Shown here one piece after another: positions 22,418 to 32,059 of a stretch of 64,000 nucleotides of DNA. A program made the position numbers and the translations under genes. Source of the stretch: Tetrapyrgos nigripes (taxonomy: Eukaryota; Basidiomycota; Agaricomycetes; Agaricales; Campanellaceae). The notes beneath the pieces are model-generated. The model was not told the origin of the DNA, ran no database searches, and saw nothing but the letters and a program-made list of their open reading frames with translations. Where the stretch lies: the NCBI GenBank assembly GCA_013368315.1, contig JAACJM010000281.1, forward strand, positions 41,182 through 105,181. The letters are read 5' to 3'. Positions within the stretch are counted from its first letter, which is position 1; every line of letters begins with the position of its first letter.

Positions 22418-25265
22418 TTAAAAGATACCATTCACTGAGCAACTTCGGCGAGACTCTCCATTTTCCTTCAGAGCTCTTTCACACATCTGTACCATTCTTT
22501 GCAGCTCTCCATGAGACGCAAAAAGATCCCTAGCTTCCTGAAACTTCTTTCTAGCCTCAGTAAACTCGCCCATGTCTTTGAAAAGCAAGCCAAATTCATA
22601 AAGACACCATCCCATATAATAATGATGTGTAGACTGAAGCTGAGAGTAAGATCCCAATGCATCCGTGAAGGCTTGCTTTGCCAGCTCATATTGACCCATT
22701 TTTCTGTATATAACTCCTGATTCTTCCAAACAGTACCCATCTCACGAACATCATTTATAGTGGAATAAATTTCATATGCTTCATGGATTAATGAAAGAGC
22801 CTCATCTAATTGATTCTGATCTTCCAGTGTCTGGCCCAGTGTTCTCAAACAACCTGCAGTACCTCTCTGATCTCCTATGCTCTGGTACACAACCCTGGCT
22901 TCAGACAATGTTTCTCTTGCCTCATTATATTTGGATTGCTGCCTGTAAATTCCCCGAGGTTCCACAGACAGTATGCAGTACCCCTTTGGTTTCCTATGCT
23001 CTGGTACAGATCTCTGGCTTCGGACAATGTTTCTCTTGCCTCGCTATATTTGCCTTGCATCCTGTAAATGTTCCCCTGGCTCTGCAAGCACTGTGCAGTA
23101 CCAACCTGACTTCCTACGCTCTGGTACAGAACTCTGGCTTCTAAAAGTGTTTCCGTCGCCTCACTATATTTGCTTTGCATCTGTAAATGTCCCCCTGGCT
23201 CTTCAAGCAGTTTGCAGTACCACCCTGATTCCCTATGCTCTGAAACAGAACTCTTGCTTCGGACAGTGCCGCTGTTGCCTCATTATATTTGGATTGCATC
23301 CGGTAGATGTCACCCAGACTCCATAAACAATCTGCAATCCCCTTCTCACTGCGTATCTGTTCGAAGTGAGATTTGGCTTCTGCGAATATTGCTATTGCCT
23401 CGTTATCTCGATCTTGCATTCTGTGAATGTCACCCATCTGCCGCAGACAATTGGCTGCTTCATATTCATTGTTAATGTTTTGAAACTTGACTCTAGCTTC
23501 TGTCAAAAACTTTGCAGCATTACTGTACTGGTCAACATAGTAATATTCATCTCCCAGAGTTTGAAGACAGCGAGCAGCCTTTTCTTGTCCCCCTTGACCT
23601 TGATATTGTGAAAATGTTTTAAAAAGATTCAAAGTATGTAACTCCAAATCTCCCCTGGTTTCGAATCACTTGATATCAATTCTGTGATTCCAACATAAAA
23701 TATCTCAATCTGGTTACGGAAGAAGTCCGAGATACTATATCTTGCTGCAATGTACTCTCTGACTGGCGCAAGCATCATGAGTGCTTCACTTTTCTCAAGC
23801 ACAAGTGAGCAATCCAGCAATTGGAAGACTTTGATTTCTGGCTCAGGAACATCAGGCAACATTTCGCTCAGTGTTTGGTTCCAGTTAGGTACACCATTGG
23901 GTAGATATGACAATGCTCCTAAGAGATCCTTTGCCACTGGATCAAGTAGTCTGACAGATAATTCTATGGAATATTCAACACTGGTCAATTTCCCGGGCTG
24001 TGTGCCAGGCTCTGAAAGAACCTTTGTCTTTGATTCATTCCACATCCTGCTGAGAGCTTCGATATCAATCTTCTTTGCAAGTTGGGCTATCAATTTGATT
24101 GCCAAAGGAACACAGTCTAACTCTGCAAGAAGATTATCAACTTTTTCAGTAGTGTTCTCTGATTTGTCTTTCCTGGAGATCAGATAAAATGCTTCCCTAG
24201 CTGCTTCTATTGATAGTATTGGAATTTGAGAACTTCCTCCAAGTTTATGCCATGGTATATCTCCTGGTCCATCCATGCCTCTCATAGTTAGAATAAAGGT
24301 TACACAGCTGAATGTTGCAATTTTCTCAATAAGGCTCCTAGCTTTGACATGTCCATCCTTGTGATTCCATGGTGTCTCAAAATTATCCAGGATGAAAAGA
24401 ACAGCTTTTTTGTTGGTCTGCAAATAATCATATAAACTGTCATGATCACTCTTTCCTTCTTGAGGTTTTATTTTCAGGACTTGCATGAACCCTTGAAGGA
24501 TGTCATTCACATCCTCAAGAATATCACAAGGAAGGAAATGCAGCTTTCGGAACTTTCGCTGGACTTTTGCATTATTGCCAATGACAAGGGCAAGAGATGT
24601 TTTCCCAATTCCTCCAGGTCCAAGAATTGCCAAATGGTTTTGGCCTTTTCTGCATAGAATCTCAACAGCTTCCTTAACAACAGGATCCCTTCCAGTAAAA
24701 ACTTTAGGCACCGGAGGTGTCTCAAAATGGATATCACTGTCAAATCAAAGGATTGATGTCAATAATTCTGAAAATGAAGAATACAAATATCTTACTCATG
24801 TGTGATTCTCTGAGTTCACGTGTAGAGGTGATAAACATGAGCTCCTTGAAAGACCAAACCATTTTCACATACCTTCTGAGGAGTGGGTTGAGGCTGAGCT
24901 ACACCTATCAATGAAAGTCAGCCGGAGTTACTCATAGCCCAAGGATATCAATGCTTACCTATCATATGGTTGTTGATCACTGAATTATTGATTGAGAAAT
25001 TGTGGGCTTCACGAAACCATTCAGTAGAAGTATTTCCTTGCTCAGGAGGGTTGCTGGGCTCTTTTGTTGGAGCTCTCTCTTGGATTCGAGAGCTTTCACT
25101 TTCCTCCTTCTTGCTCCCTAATCGAAGAGAGCTGAAAGCTCGGGCAAATTTATCTGAGATGCGACTGCGTCCTTTGTTACTTTTATCCTTTTTGGAGGCA
25201 TTGGCGTCCTCTTGTCTTCCATACCTCGAATCTCCTCCTGGGTCGTTACCAATTCTTTTAGACAT
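22418..25265 (-). pseudogene. NB-ARC-TPR (NLR-like STAND) receptor, frameshifted
   Basis: Fungal NLR-like proteins are STAND NTPases thought to sense non-self or stress. The start is at 25265 (MSKRIGNDPGGD). The first exon is a basic Ser/Lys-rich region ending in FREAHNFSINNSVINNHMIG. After two introns HFETPPVPKVFTGRDP leads into the NB-ARC domain (24711-23629): Walker A GPGGIGKTS, Walker B AVLFILDNFETPW, an RNBS-B-like LTMRGMDGPGD and the GLPL-like CVPLAIKLIAQLA. The C-terminal part has about eight 40-residue TPRs of the type GDIYRMQSKYNEATAALSEA, ending at 22418. Single-base shifts break the TPR region at about 23635, 23170, 22940 and 22720; each can be placed by comparing neighbouring repeat units. 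No N-terminal effector domain is recognised. It is a decayed gene, unless the shifts are assembly errors. Confidence 0.8.
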
Positions 25266-25943
25266 ACTGAAGTGCAACCTAGGGTAACCGAGTAAATAAA
25301 TATATGCGTGAATGTAAAAAGAATAAAATGCACATACCGGAATGTAAAGAGGTAAGTATCAAAGCGGTGTGATAGAGTGTAGCGCGCAGAAACGAAAAGT
25401 ATCTGATACACGTGACTGGTTAATGTAGCCCCCGCAAGAACGAAACTTTACAACTACAAACAAGAACGAAAATAGACTGTACTTCCTTATGCCATGGGGA
25501 TTGTATTACGTGTCCCCCTAACTTCAAGTCTCGAGACAGAAGTAGGACCTTGATAGAATTGGCCAGGACCAGCAGTGAGGTTGCAGCTTAGTAGCATTTG
25601 ACACGCTCGCTGACGCACACTCCATCAGGAAAATCAACGAGTGAAATAACAACCCCCTTGAGCTCAGATGAGAACGGTTCTCACAGAAAAGAAAGACACA
25701 AAAAGTTGTAGAATCTATATTCATGGTGAAACTATGCTTGAAATCCAAGCAAACATTGTCTACCGTACGTGTACTAGAGAAGATGGACCCAGAATTAAGA
25801 GGAGGGAAGACATTAGACCCAGCGTCAGAGTCAGCACCATATCCGCACCAGCGCACACACCGACGGATCCCGAGCTCCAATGACCCATCCCCTCTACCAT
25901 ATTTCATATATAGGTTTAGAAATAGAGATGAAAATAACAAGGT
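25266..25943. other. Upstream region of the NB-ARC gene
   Basis: No coding region is supported. It would contain the promoter of the minus-strand NB-ARC gene, but no motif stands out. From about 25670 it shows the weak similarity to 17600-17690 that precedes the dispersed repeat. Confidence 0.3.
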
Positions 25944-26335
25944 AAAGGCAGAGACAAGTAAAACAAATACAGAAAGAGAAGTGCAACGAAAAAGACGCCA
26001 GGCAAAGCGGGACGCATACTCCAGTCTCGATTCCTATCCCCGCAACACCAGCGTCAGCACTATTTCCATTTCTGTTCCTATTTCCGTCATCACAAAAACC
26101 AACGCGAATACAAGCCCATTCCTGTACTCCGAGTTAGTCGAGTATCCGGACTGATGATATATACATGTCCTACACTTCGCTCCGAGCACTGATACGCAAT
26201 ATCCAATTAATTACCCATCATCCAACGCTCAAAGGTATAACCCACTAGCTTCACACATACAACCATGGGATAAGGACAGAACGAGAAAAAAGAAACAAAA
26301 CATAAGTAGGAAGGAGAATAAGGAACAAGGGGGGA
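25944..26335 (+). repeat. Dispersed direct repeat, copy 2
   Basis: This is the counterpart of 18145-18500 (same orientation, starts aaaggcagagacaag, ends aacaagggggga). It has an extra segment of about 40 bases (around 26135-26175) absent from copy 1 and lacks about 20 bases present there. It lies 5' of the NB-ARC gene, while copy 1 lies far 3' of it. Confidence 0.8.
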
Positions 26336-26359
26336 TATGCTTGAATTTCGTGGACAATA

Positions 26360-26665
26360 TTATTTCCGAACTTCTCCTTGATTTTTAGGGTTTCCGAACC
26401 TTCTTGCGCCATTCTTCCATATCTCGACTACTCTTCCCTTTTCCGAACTCTTGTTTCGAGTTCACCGAACACTTCTCGCACCTTCCGAACCCCTCCTCGA
26501 GTCCACCGAACACTTGTAGCATCGAACCTCTTCTTGAGTCCTGCTCTGATTTTACGAACCTCTTCTGAATTTCTGAATTTCCGAACTTCTTCTGATCTTC
26601 CGCGCCACTCCTGATTTTCCGCGCCACTTCTGATTTTTCCGAACCTCTTTTCAAGCCTACTGAAC
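26360..26665 (+). repeat. Degenerate CT-rich repeat based on ttccgaac(c/t)tcttct
   Basis: The words ttccgaacctcttct, tccgaacttctt, ccaccgaacacttgt and ttccgcgccact recur at irregular spacing through this segment. All reading frames are low complexity. It looks like a diverged minisatellite. Confidence 0.55.
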
Positions 26666-26810
26666 ACTTTGATGAATCTATGGTAGATACTTATCAACAT
26701 ATGCTAGATACCTATGAATGTATAATTCTCAATTAATAATCTGAAGATAGCCACTTTTTTTGTTCACTTTTTCGGGAGTTCAACGTTCAGTGCCAGGCGT
26801 TTACGCGTGG

Positions 26811-27150
26811 GAATTACGAGGCCTCTTAAAGGCCGAGTTAACTTATGTCGACCTCGAAAATTTTACCACGACCTCAAACTCCCACCCCTTTTCGTTGCCA
26901 CAGCCGGTCTTTGCCCTTCCCGACAACCGGAATGTCCAGACTCAGATCCAAGGACCGTTGACGTCAATAACCACGACGTCATGCCAGCGTGTCAAATTGG
27001 TCTGCTTAACGCCCTTCCTCCCTCTCACTTTCCACCGATTCTCCCTCCTTTCTGCATAACCTGAGTTAGACTACGTGAAAGGGCCTCGTAATTTGCCACG
27101 CGAAGCGATGGCCCTTTGCGCCAGTATTACTCCTAAATTGAGGTGGCCAG
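26811..27150 (-). mobile_element. 5'-truncated LINE copy, inverted relative to the main LINE
   Basis: Read on the minus strand, this begins with a block like the 3' coding end of the LINE (near 27080-27115: gggcctcgtaatttgccacg; compare 16890-16920 on the other strand) and ends with the 3' terminal block agttaac with ggcc on each side (26811-26850; compare 17262-17308). The interval between them is diverged but of similar length. This is the usual form of a dead-on-arrival LINE insertion with only the 3' end. It supports placing the LINE 3' end near 17310. Confidence 0.55.
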
Positions 27151-27564
27151 TTGTCCTCAACCTACCTGCACAAGATGATTTCTGTTCTGGTTATGCTATA
27201 GTACGGGCTACATTAGGATCAGATCTATTCAGACTTGATTTTTCTATCATTATAGCATATCTAGATCCAATCTACCTACTTTCTGCTCACAGTTGCGGCT
27301 GTACCTTGCTGGCCCAGCAAAAGACAAGTCAAATACATGGCGTCATTCCCTCTTGCCGGTTCCGATCTGACTCAATAGCTGCAGACACGCTGCGCACCAA
27401 AAAGATAGGATTACACCCTTCTACGTACTTCCTTTTTATTTGTTTTTACTTCTCTCAACCGTATCATGCACCATCTATCTGCTCAAGTCAGTAGTTGGCA
27501 GAGTCATTAGTCTCCCTACGCAGAATCAAGCTAGCAGGCCAGGTTAGAGGAGTGCCGGAGCTTA

Positions 27565-27674
27565 AGATCCGAAGAGGTTTAGGATTTTTGCCTCGAGTTC
27601 CACAGCAATACAATCCTATTTTTGCTTCAACAACGAGGCAAAAATCCTAAACCTTTATAAACCTCTTTGGATCT
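27565..27674. repeat. Imperfect hairpin (MITE-like inverted repeat)
   Basis: The left arm 27565-27595 (agatccgaagaggtttagga then tttttgcctcg) is the reverse complement of the right arm 27634-27674, except for a substitution and a 10-base insertion (tttataaacc region) in the right arm. The loop is about 38 bases. The whole would fold into a strong stem. It may be a miniature inverted-repeat element or a terminator-like palindrome. No flanking gene uses it. Confidence 0.6.
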
Positions 27675-27734
27675 TCCGTCGCCACAGTTCAACTCTCGTC
27701 ACTCTTTCACACTGTGGGCAAAGGTAGCTCTTTT

Positions 27735-27915
27735 CAATGAGAAGAGCCTGAGAAGATTCTGAGAAGATTTCAAATCCGCTCAATAAAAGATCACTGAGAA
27801 GAGTTTGAGAAGAATTGAAATCATCTCAAAATCTTCTCTACCCTGTACTCAATGAGAAGAGTCACGCTCTCCTCATTGAGAAGAGTCTGAGATTATACTG
27901 AGAAGAGTGAGAGCA
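27735..27915. repeat. Cluster of gagaaga(g/t)t motifs in both orientations
   Basis: The word (a)ctgagaagag(tt)tgagaaga or catt/caatgagaagagtctgag occurs about eight times, with reverse-complement words (aaatcttctc, ctctcctcattgag) mixed in, so several short stems are possible. No coding potential is seen. Confidence 0.45.
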
Positions 27916-28649
27916 ATCCTAAGGAATCCTGGCAACCCCGCCGGCCATGTGCCATCCATGCGCTGGCTTAATAATTCAATTGATTTGACTTCCTAAACAT
28001 TATGGAACACATTGATATCGAGATCGTACAGTTCTATTCCTCAGAGTTGATACTAATTTTCTCCAAGTTACGAGTGTATATTCTCTAGCTGCCATTCCGT
28101 CCTCTGTCAAAGTTGCCTGGTTTTCTCAGCTAATATGGATATCAGGCACTAATTCATTAATAAGTATCTATCAAAGCAAGTATGTACTCTACTCTAAATG
28201 TAAGTAGGCTCAAGAGTCACTCGGTTGTTTCTGTTCCGGCGATCCAACCTCGTAGTCTTGCTGTATATGACGTCAGAGCATACCGCTGCACGCATGGTGC
28301 AATGAAACAAAGTTATAAGTGAGCATTCTGTTCCAATGAAATCCAACCTCGACATCCCATCCCGCAAAAATCTCAGACCAGAGGACAAACACTAGCCCGG
28401 TGAGAAAAGCACCTGAAAATAGACCCGGACCAACTGCTTGACCGTACTGCACACTGTACACATTACCCATTGCTACACACCATGTCAACATGACCACAAC
28501 CACGACTAACGACCACATGACCACACGACCAAAACTGCAACTCCAACCCGCTGCGTAACCACTGCAACCATAACCACCACTAACCACTTCCTACATCCTC
28601 ACTTCACCTCCCTACCAACAACCATCATATGCCATATACATTCACTTTT
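27916..28649. other. Region without a supported gene
   Basis: Nothing recognisable lies between the repeat cluster and the acid phosphatase relic. A biased minus-strand ORF at 28273-28587 comes largely from an accacc/aaccac-rich stretch. Confidence 0.3.
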
Positions 28650-30888
28650 TCACTTCGTCTCTCTCTCTCTGCCTACCCCCGCAGCCCCACCTGGCGCAAA
28701 CTCCACCTCCCAATCCTTCGGAGTCAACTCCTTCACTCTATCGCTAAACGCAGCCAGCGTACAGAACTCTGGTGAGCCAGGTAAATGCTTGCCTTCATCT
28801 GCACAGATGGGTAGGTGCATGTTTTTGTTTTTGTATCGCATTCGGATGACTGTGAAGATAGAGGGAGGGGATGAAGTCAGAAAAAGTGAAGATGGTAGTG
28901 AGCAGAAAAAACGTACAATATTCCGGAGCACTTGAGCGGAAAGGCAATATGAGAGTCGATAACCAAGTTGACTGGTTAGACCCAGCTGTCTTCTTAAATA
29001 GTTCAAAGGTCACAGAAGTGGTAAAGGGTGGCCATCTAGACAGCGGAGGGTGGACAGGAATGAGCAGTCAGCACAAAGTAAACAAGACAGTGACAATATG
29101 TCTCATAGTCATAGCATCAAAAAAGAATTGCTCACTTCTCATCAAACACGTCCAACGTAGAAGTTAACCCTGCCAGGGCCGTATCATGTGTCGAGTGAAT
29201 GAGTATTTTCAGGGGATCCTTCTCCCTGTGCTCGACTTTATGCTGCATCTTTTTGGAAAGGTCATCTAGCAGACGACCCATTCCTAGGATCATCAAGGAG
29301 AAGAGAAGAGAAGTACTGAGACCAGGCTGGCGATGATATGATCTTCTTGAGTGGACTTACCTAGATGTCGGATTTCTTCGGTCTTGTCTGCGCGTCAACG
29401 AAACCGGGACGAAACAAGACGAAAAGCGAAGCGAGAGTAAACAAGAAAGAAAGAGGTGAGGAGGGTAAGTTCAAGCCAACAAGACAGATTTCGGAGGAAG
29501 GTCTCACACCCTGCAAACCATTCAGTGACGACGGCTTTCTCCTGAGGAAAAGGAAGAGAAAAAAGAGGAATCAGCAATGTATCCAGAGCAAAGGACAAGT
29601 TGACACTCACCAAAGTGTCTATGATGACTTTCTCCTCAAATTCGGGAGGTACTTTGATGCCATATGCGCTAGCTGCACGAATCTAGATGAGTGATGAGAG
29701 GTCAGAACAGCATATGCGGAGAAGAGAATCAGGCTAGACACACTGTGTCTAGAATACCTGACGCTCTCGGTTTCCATCGACGCGGATAGGATTTCCTCCA
29801 ATGTACTTTGACAATTTCTTGTCCAGAGGTTCTAGGGTGTGGTTGTATGCAGAGGCTGCAGCTGAACAAAGGAAACGAAATTAGAGCAGGAAGATCTGGT
29901 ATTCAGGCCAACACGCACCCTGAGCAAATCCTATGAGCAAAATCTCCAAATGCTTGCACGAGGAGAGGTTTCTGAATAGATTTTCGTCTTTCGTGTTTCT
30001 GAGGTATTGATGAATCAGAGACCGAGCACAAAGTAACAGCAACAGCATACCTGATGAAAAGCGGAGGTACAGCTTTGGTATGACATTTCGACATGGGATA
30101 GAGACCGTGGATTATTTGCTGCAGCGATTCGGTCGTTCTTGGAATATTTATTGTCCTGTGTACAGGTCAGAATGACATTACTTGGATTAGGTACAAACAG
30201 AGCGCACCAGAAATACACCTCATCCGACTTTTGTAGGTAATCTGGCAAGAATTCAAGTCTATACCACTGTATGAGCCAATGAGACGAGGAGCACAAAAGG
30301 GCATGGTATTTACTTGTCCACGTAAAGTTCACGAAGCGATCGTCGATAGCTGTACGTTGACTGCAGAAGGATATCAGTGAATGGTCTCGTACTAATATGA
30401 TGAAGACGTACCGTTCTACCCATGTCAGTCAGCTCTCCCAATAAACTGGCTCATCAGATGGTATACATCATCAGCGAGGAAAGGAGAGGGTGGACAAGGA
30501 GAAGATACTATCATGAAGCGTACTAGGGACCATGGATATAGAACGGAAACCACATACCAGTCACCCTCAACACTATGTCCATCCTCTCTCTCAACGACTT
30601 TTCGGGCACGCATGAAATCATCTCCGTCTTCGTCTCCAGCGACCGAGGCTTGTAATCTTTGTGCAGTCTTGCAGAATGACCAGTATTAAGGAAGATTTGC
30701 AGGTTGTCCCGTTAGTCTAACGCCGACCGGAGTTTTTTCGCCTAGAAAACCATCGCAAAATGAATGATGAGTTTAGAAACTTCATGGCAATCCCTACCGT
30801 GTCTGACGTATATGTGCACTTGTTGTAGCTGAAGATTATCTGGTGCGAGCAGATAATAGCTCTCGACTTCAAGTGGTAGCTGGGCCAT
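28650..30888 (-). pseudogene. Histidine acid phosphatase (branch 2), inactivated
   Basis: Histidine acid phosphatases hydrolyse phosphomonoesters using an RHGxRxP motif and a later HD. Starting at 30888 the spliced reading is MAQLPLEVES..LQQVHIYVRHG, then after an intron EKTPVGVRL. The active-site motif is therefore RHGEKTP, with Lys where Arg is conserved. An in-frame TAA follows soon after (about 30693-30695, where a Lys codon would fit). Further exons give GELTDMGRT, ELYVDKLEFLPDYLQKSDEV, NIPRTTESLQQIIHGLYPMS (the usual RST replaced by WTI), YIGGNPIRVDG, HSTHDTALAGL (HD, near 29165), and CADEGKHLPGSPEFCTLAAF, ending at 28650. About ten introns with mostly good borders remain. Length and order fit the family, so this is a recently inactivated cellular gene. 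Confidence 0.8.
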
Positions 30889-31065
30889 GGTTTTCTCATG
30901 AGGTGAGGCCTATTTGTATGGTCAACTATCCCATGCCGAGATACAGTTGAGTAGCTTGGTTTGAGCTCGATGAGACTGACAGTGGAGGACAGGGCAACTC
31001 ACATATAGAGAAATGGCATTCTGGGCAGGTAGAGCACTCAGAGTAAATGCTTCAGTCACTATCCT

Positions 31066-31690
31066 CGTCTAAATCTATTTTGCAGCTCCACTCCAACAAT
31101 TTGAGTTGACTTGCAATCTTGAAAGTAACAGCCGCCTCGCGTCCTGACCCACCATGACCAGGGGGTGTTAGGTTGTGCTTCTTCACAATTTCGTCTTCAA
31201 TCATGCTCTAGGGATAAATCATTCAGTGGCTCAGATGACAGTTGAGAGTAGAGATTAGTCTTACTGGTCATTTCGGAATACATTTGATCACGAGTATATA
31301 AGTAAATATGCGAGGAGGTGAAGTACCTATCGATGATATGGGCAAAAACCAAGGGAACAAATGGCAGGTCGTCATCCAGTATGGAGTTTCGGACGAGATA
31401 GTGAAAGGCGACGACGTTTGCTAAGAAGACTAGTAGTTAGAGGTAAAATGGTAAAATGGGAAAGAAGCGAGGACTTACGGGTTATTGCAGCCATCGAGTC
31501 GTTGACGGTTAGACGAATGGATAAGCTTTGAAGAACAAAAGAAAGATTTCGATTATGTAGTACTAAACCGGGTTTCCGTGTATGTAGTATTCACCTTTTG
31601 GTATGTGTCACTGCTTCAAAAGTAAGGAGAGGCCAAAGACAGAAGGAGATGAACAGTTGAGAAGAGGGAGTGCTGACCTAGCTGCAATAT
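31066..31690 (-). pseudogene. Unidentified spliced coding region
   Basis: Several small exon-like stretches separated by introns give SSDTYQK, LSIRLTVNDSMAAITR (31527-31480), ANVVAFHYLVRNSILDDDLP followed by FVPLVFAHIID (31422-31327) and a last open stretch from about 31210, [18 protein letters not shown] to [16 protein letters not shown] (stop about 31066). The composition and splice borders look like a real conserved protein, but I do not recognise it. It may be the C-terminal part of the Ser-rich gene upstream at 32060-34998, from which it is separated by about 370 bases with a T-rich tract. Confidence 0.4.
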
Positions 31691-32059
31691 CAAATGGCAG
31701 AGAGAACAGATTTTGATTAGATAGTACTAAACCGGCTGGGTTACATACATAGTTTTTTTTTTTCTTTCTCTTTTCTCTTTTCTTTTCCTTTGACGAAGTA
31801 GCATATGGTAGCGAATACAACCTACATTAACCTACATAGGAAAGATAAGATGCATCGAGAAGGATATTCACTGTCAACAACGTCTGGTCCCCATATCCCG
31901 ATGGAAACCTTCAAGCCTCGGAGGCTGTATTAAAACACTGTTCTGTTAGAGTTATCATGTCCGTGCTTTGAGTATACATGTGTAGAATATAAGAGAGCAA
32001 GAAGGAAGAAAGAAATAATAGAGAAAAAGCGCTACAACATAGGCGCCGGTGAGAATGGT

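Noticed and set aside
28273..28587. Minus-strand 104-residue ORF with apparent membrane segments
   Set aside because: Much of it is the complement of an accacc/aaccac-rich stretch; no homologue or splice structure is apparent and it lies downstream of a decayed gene.
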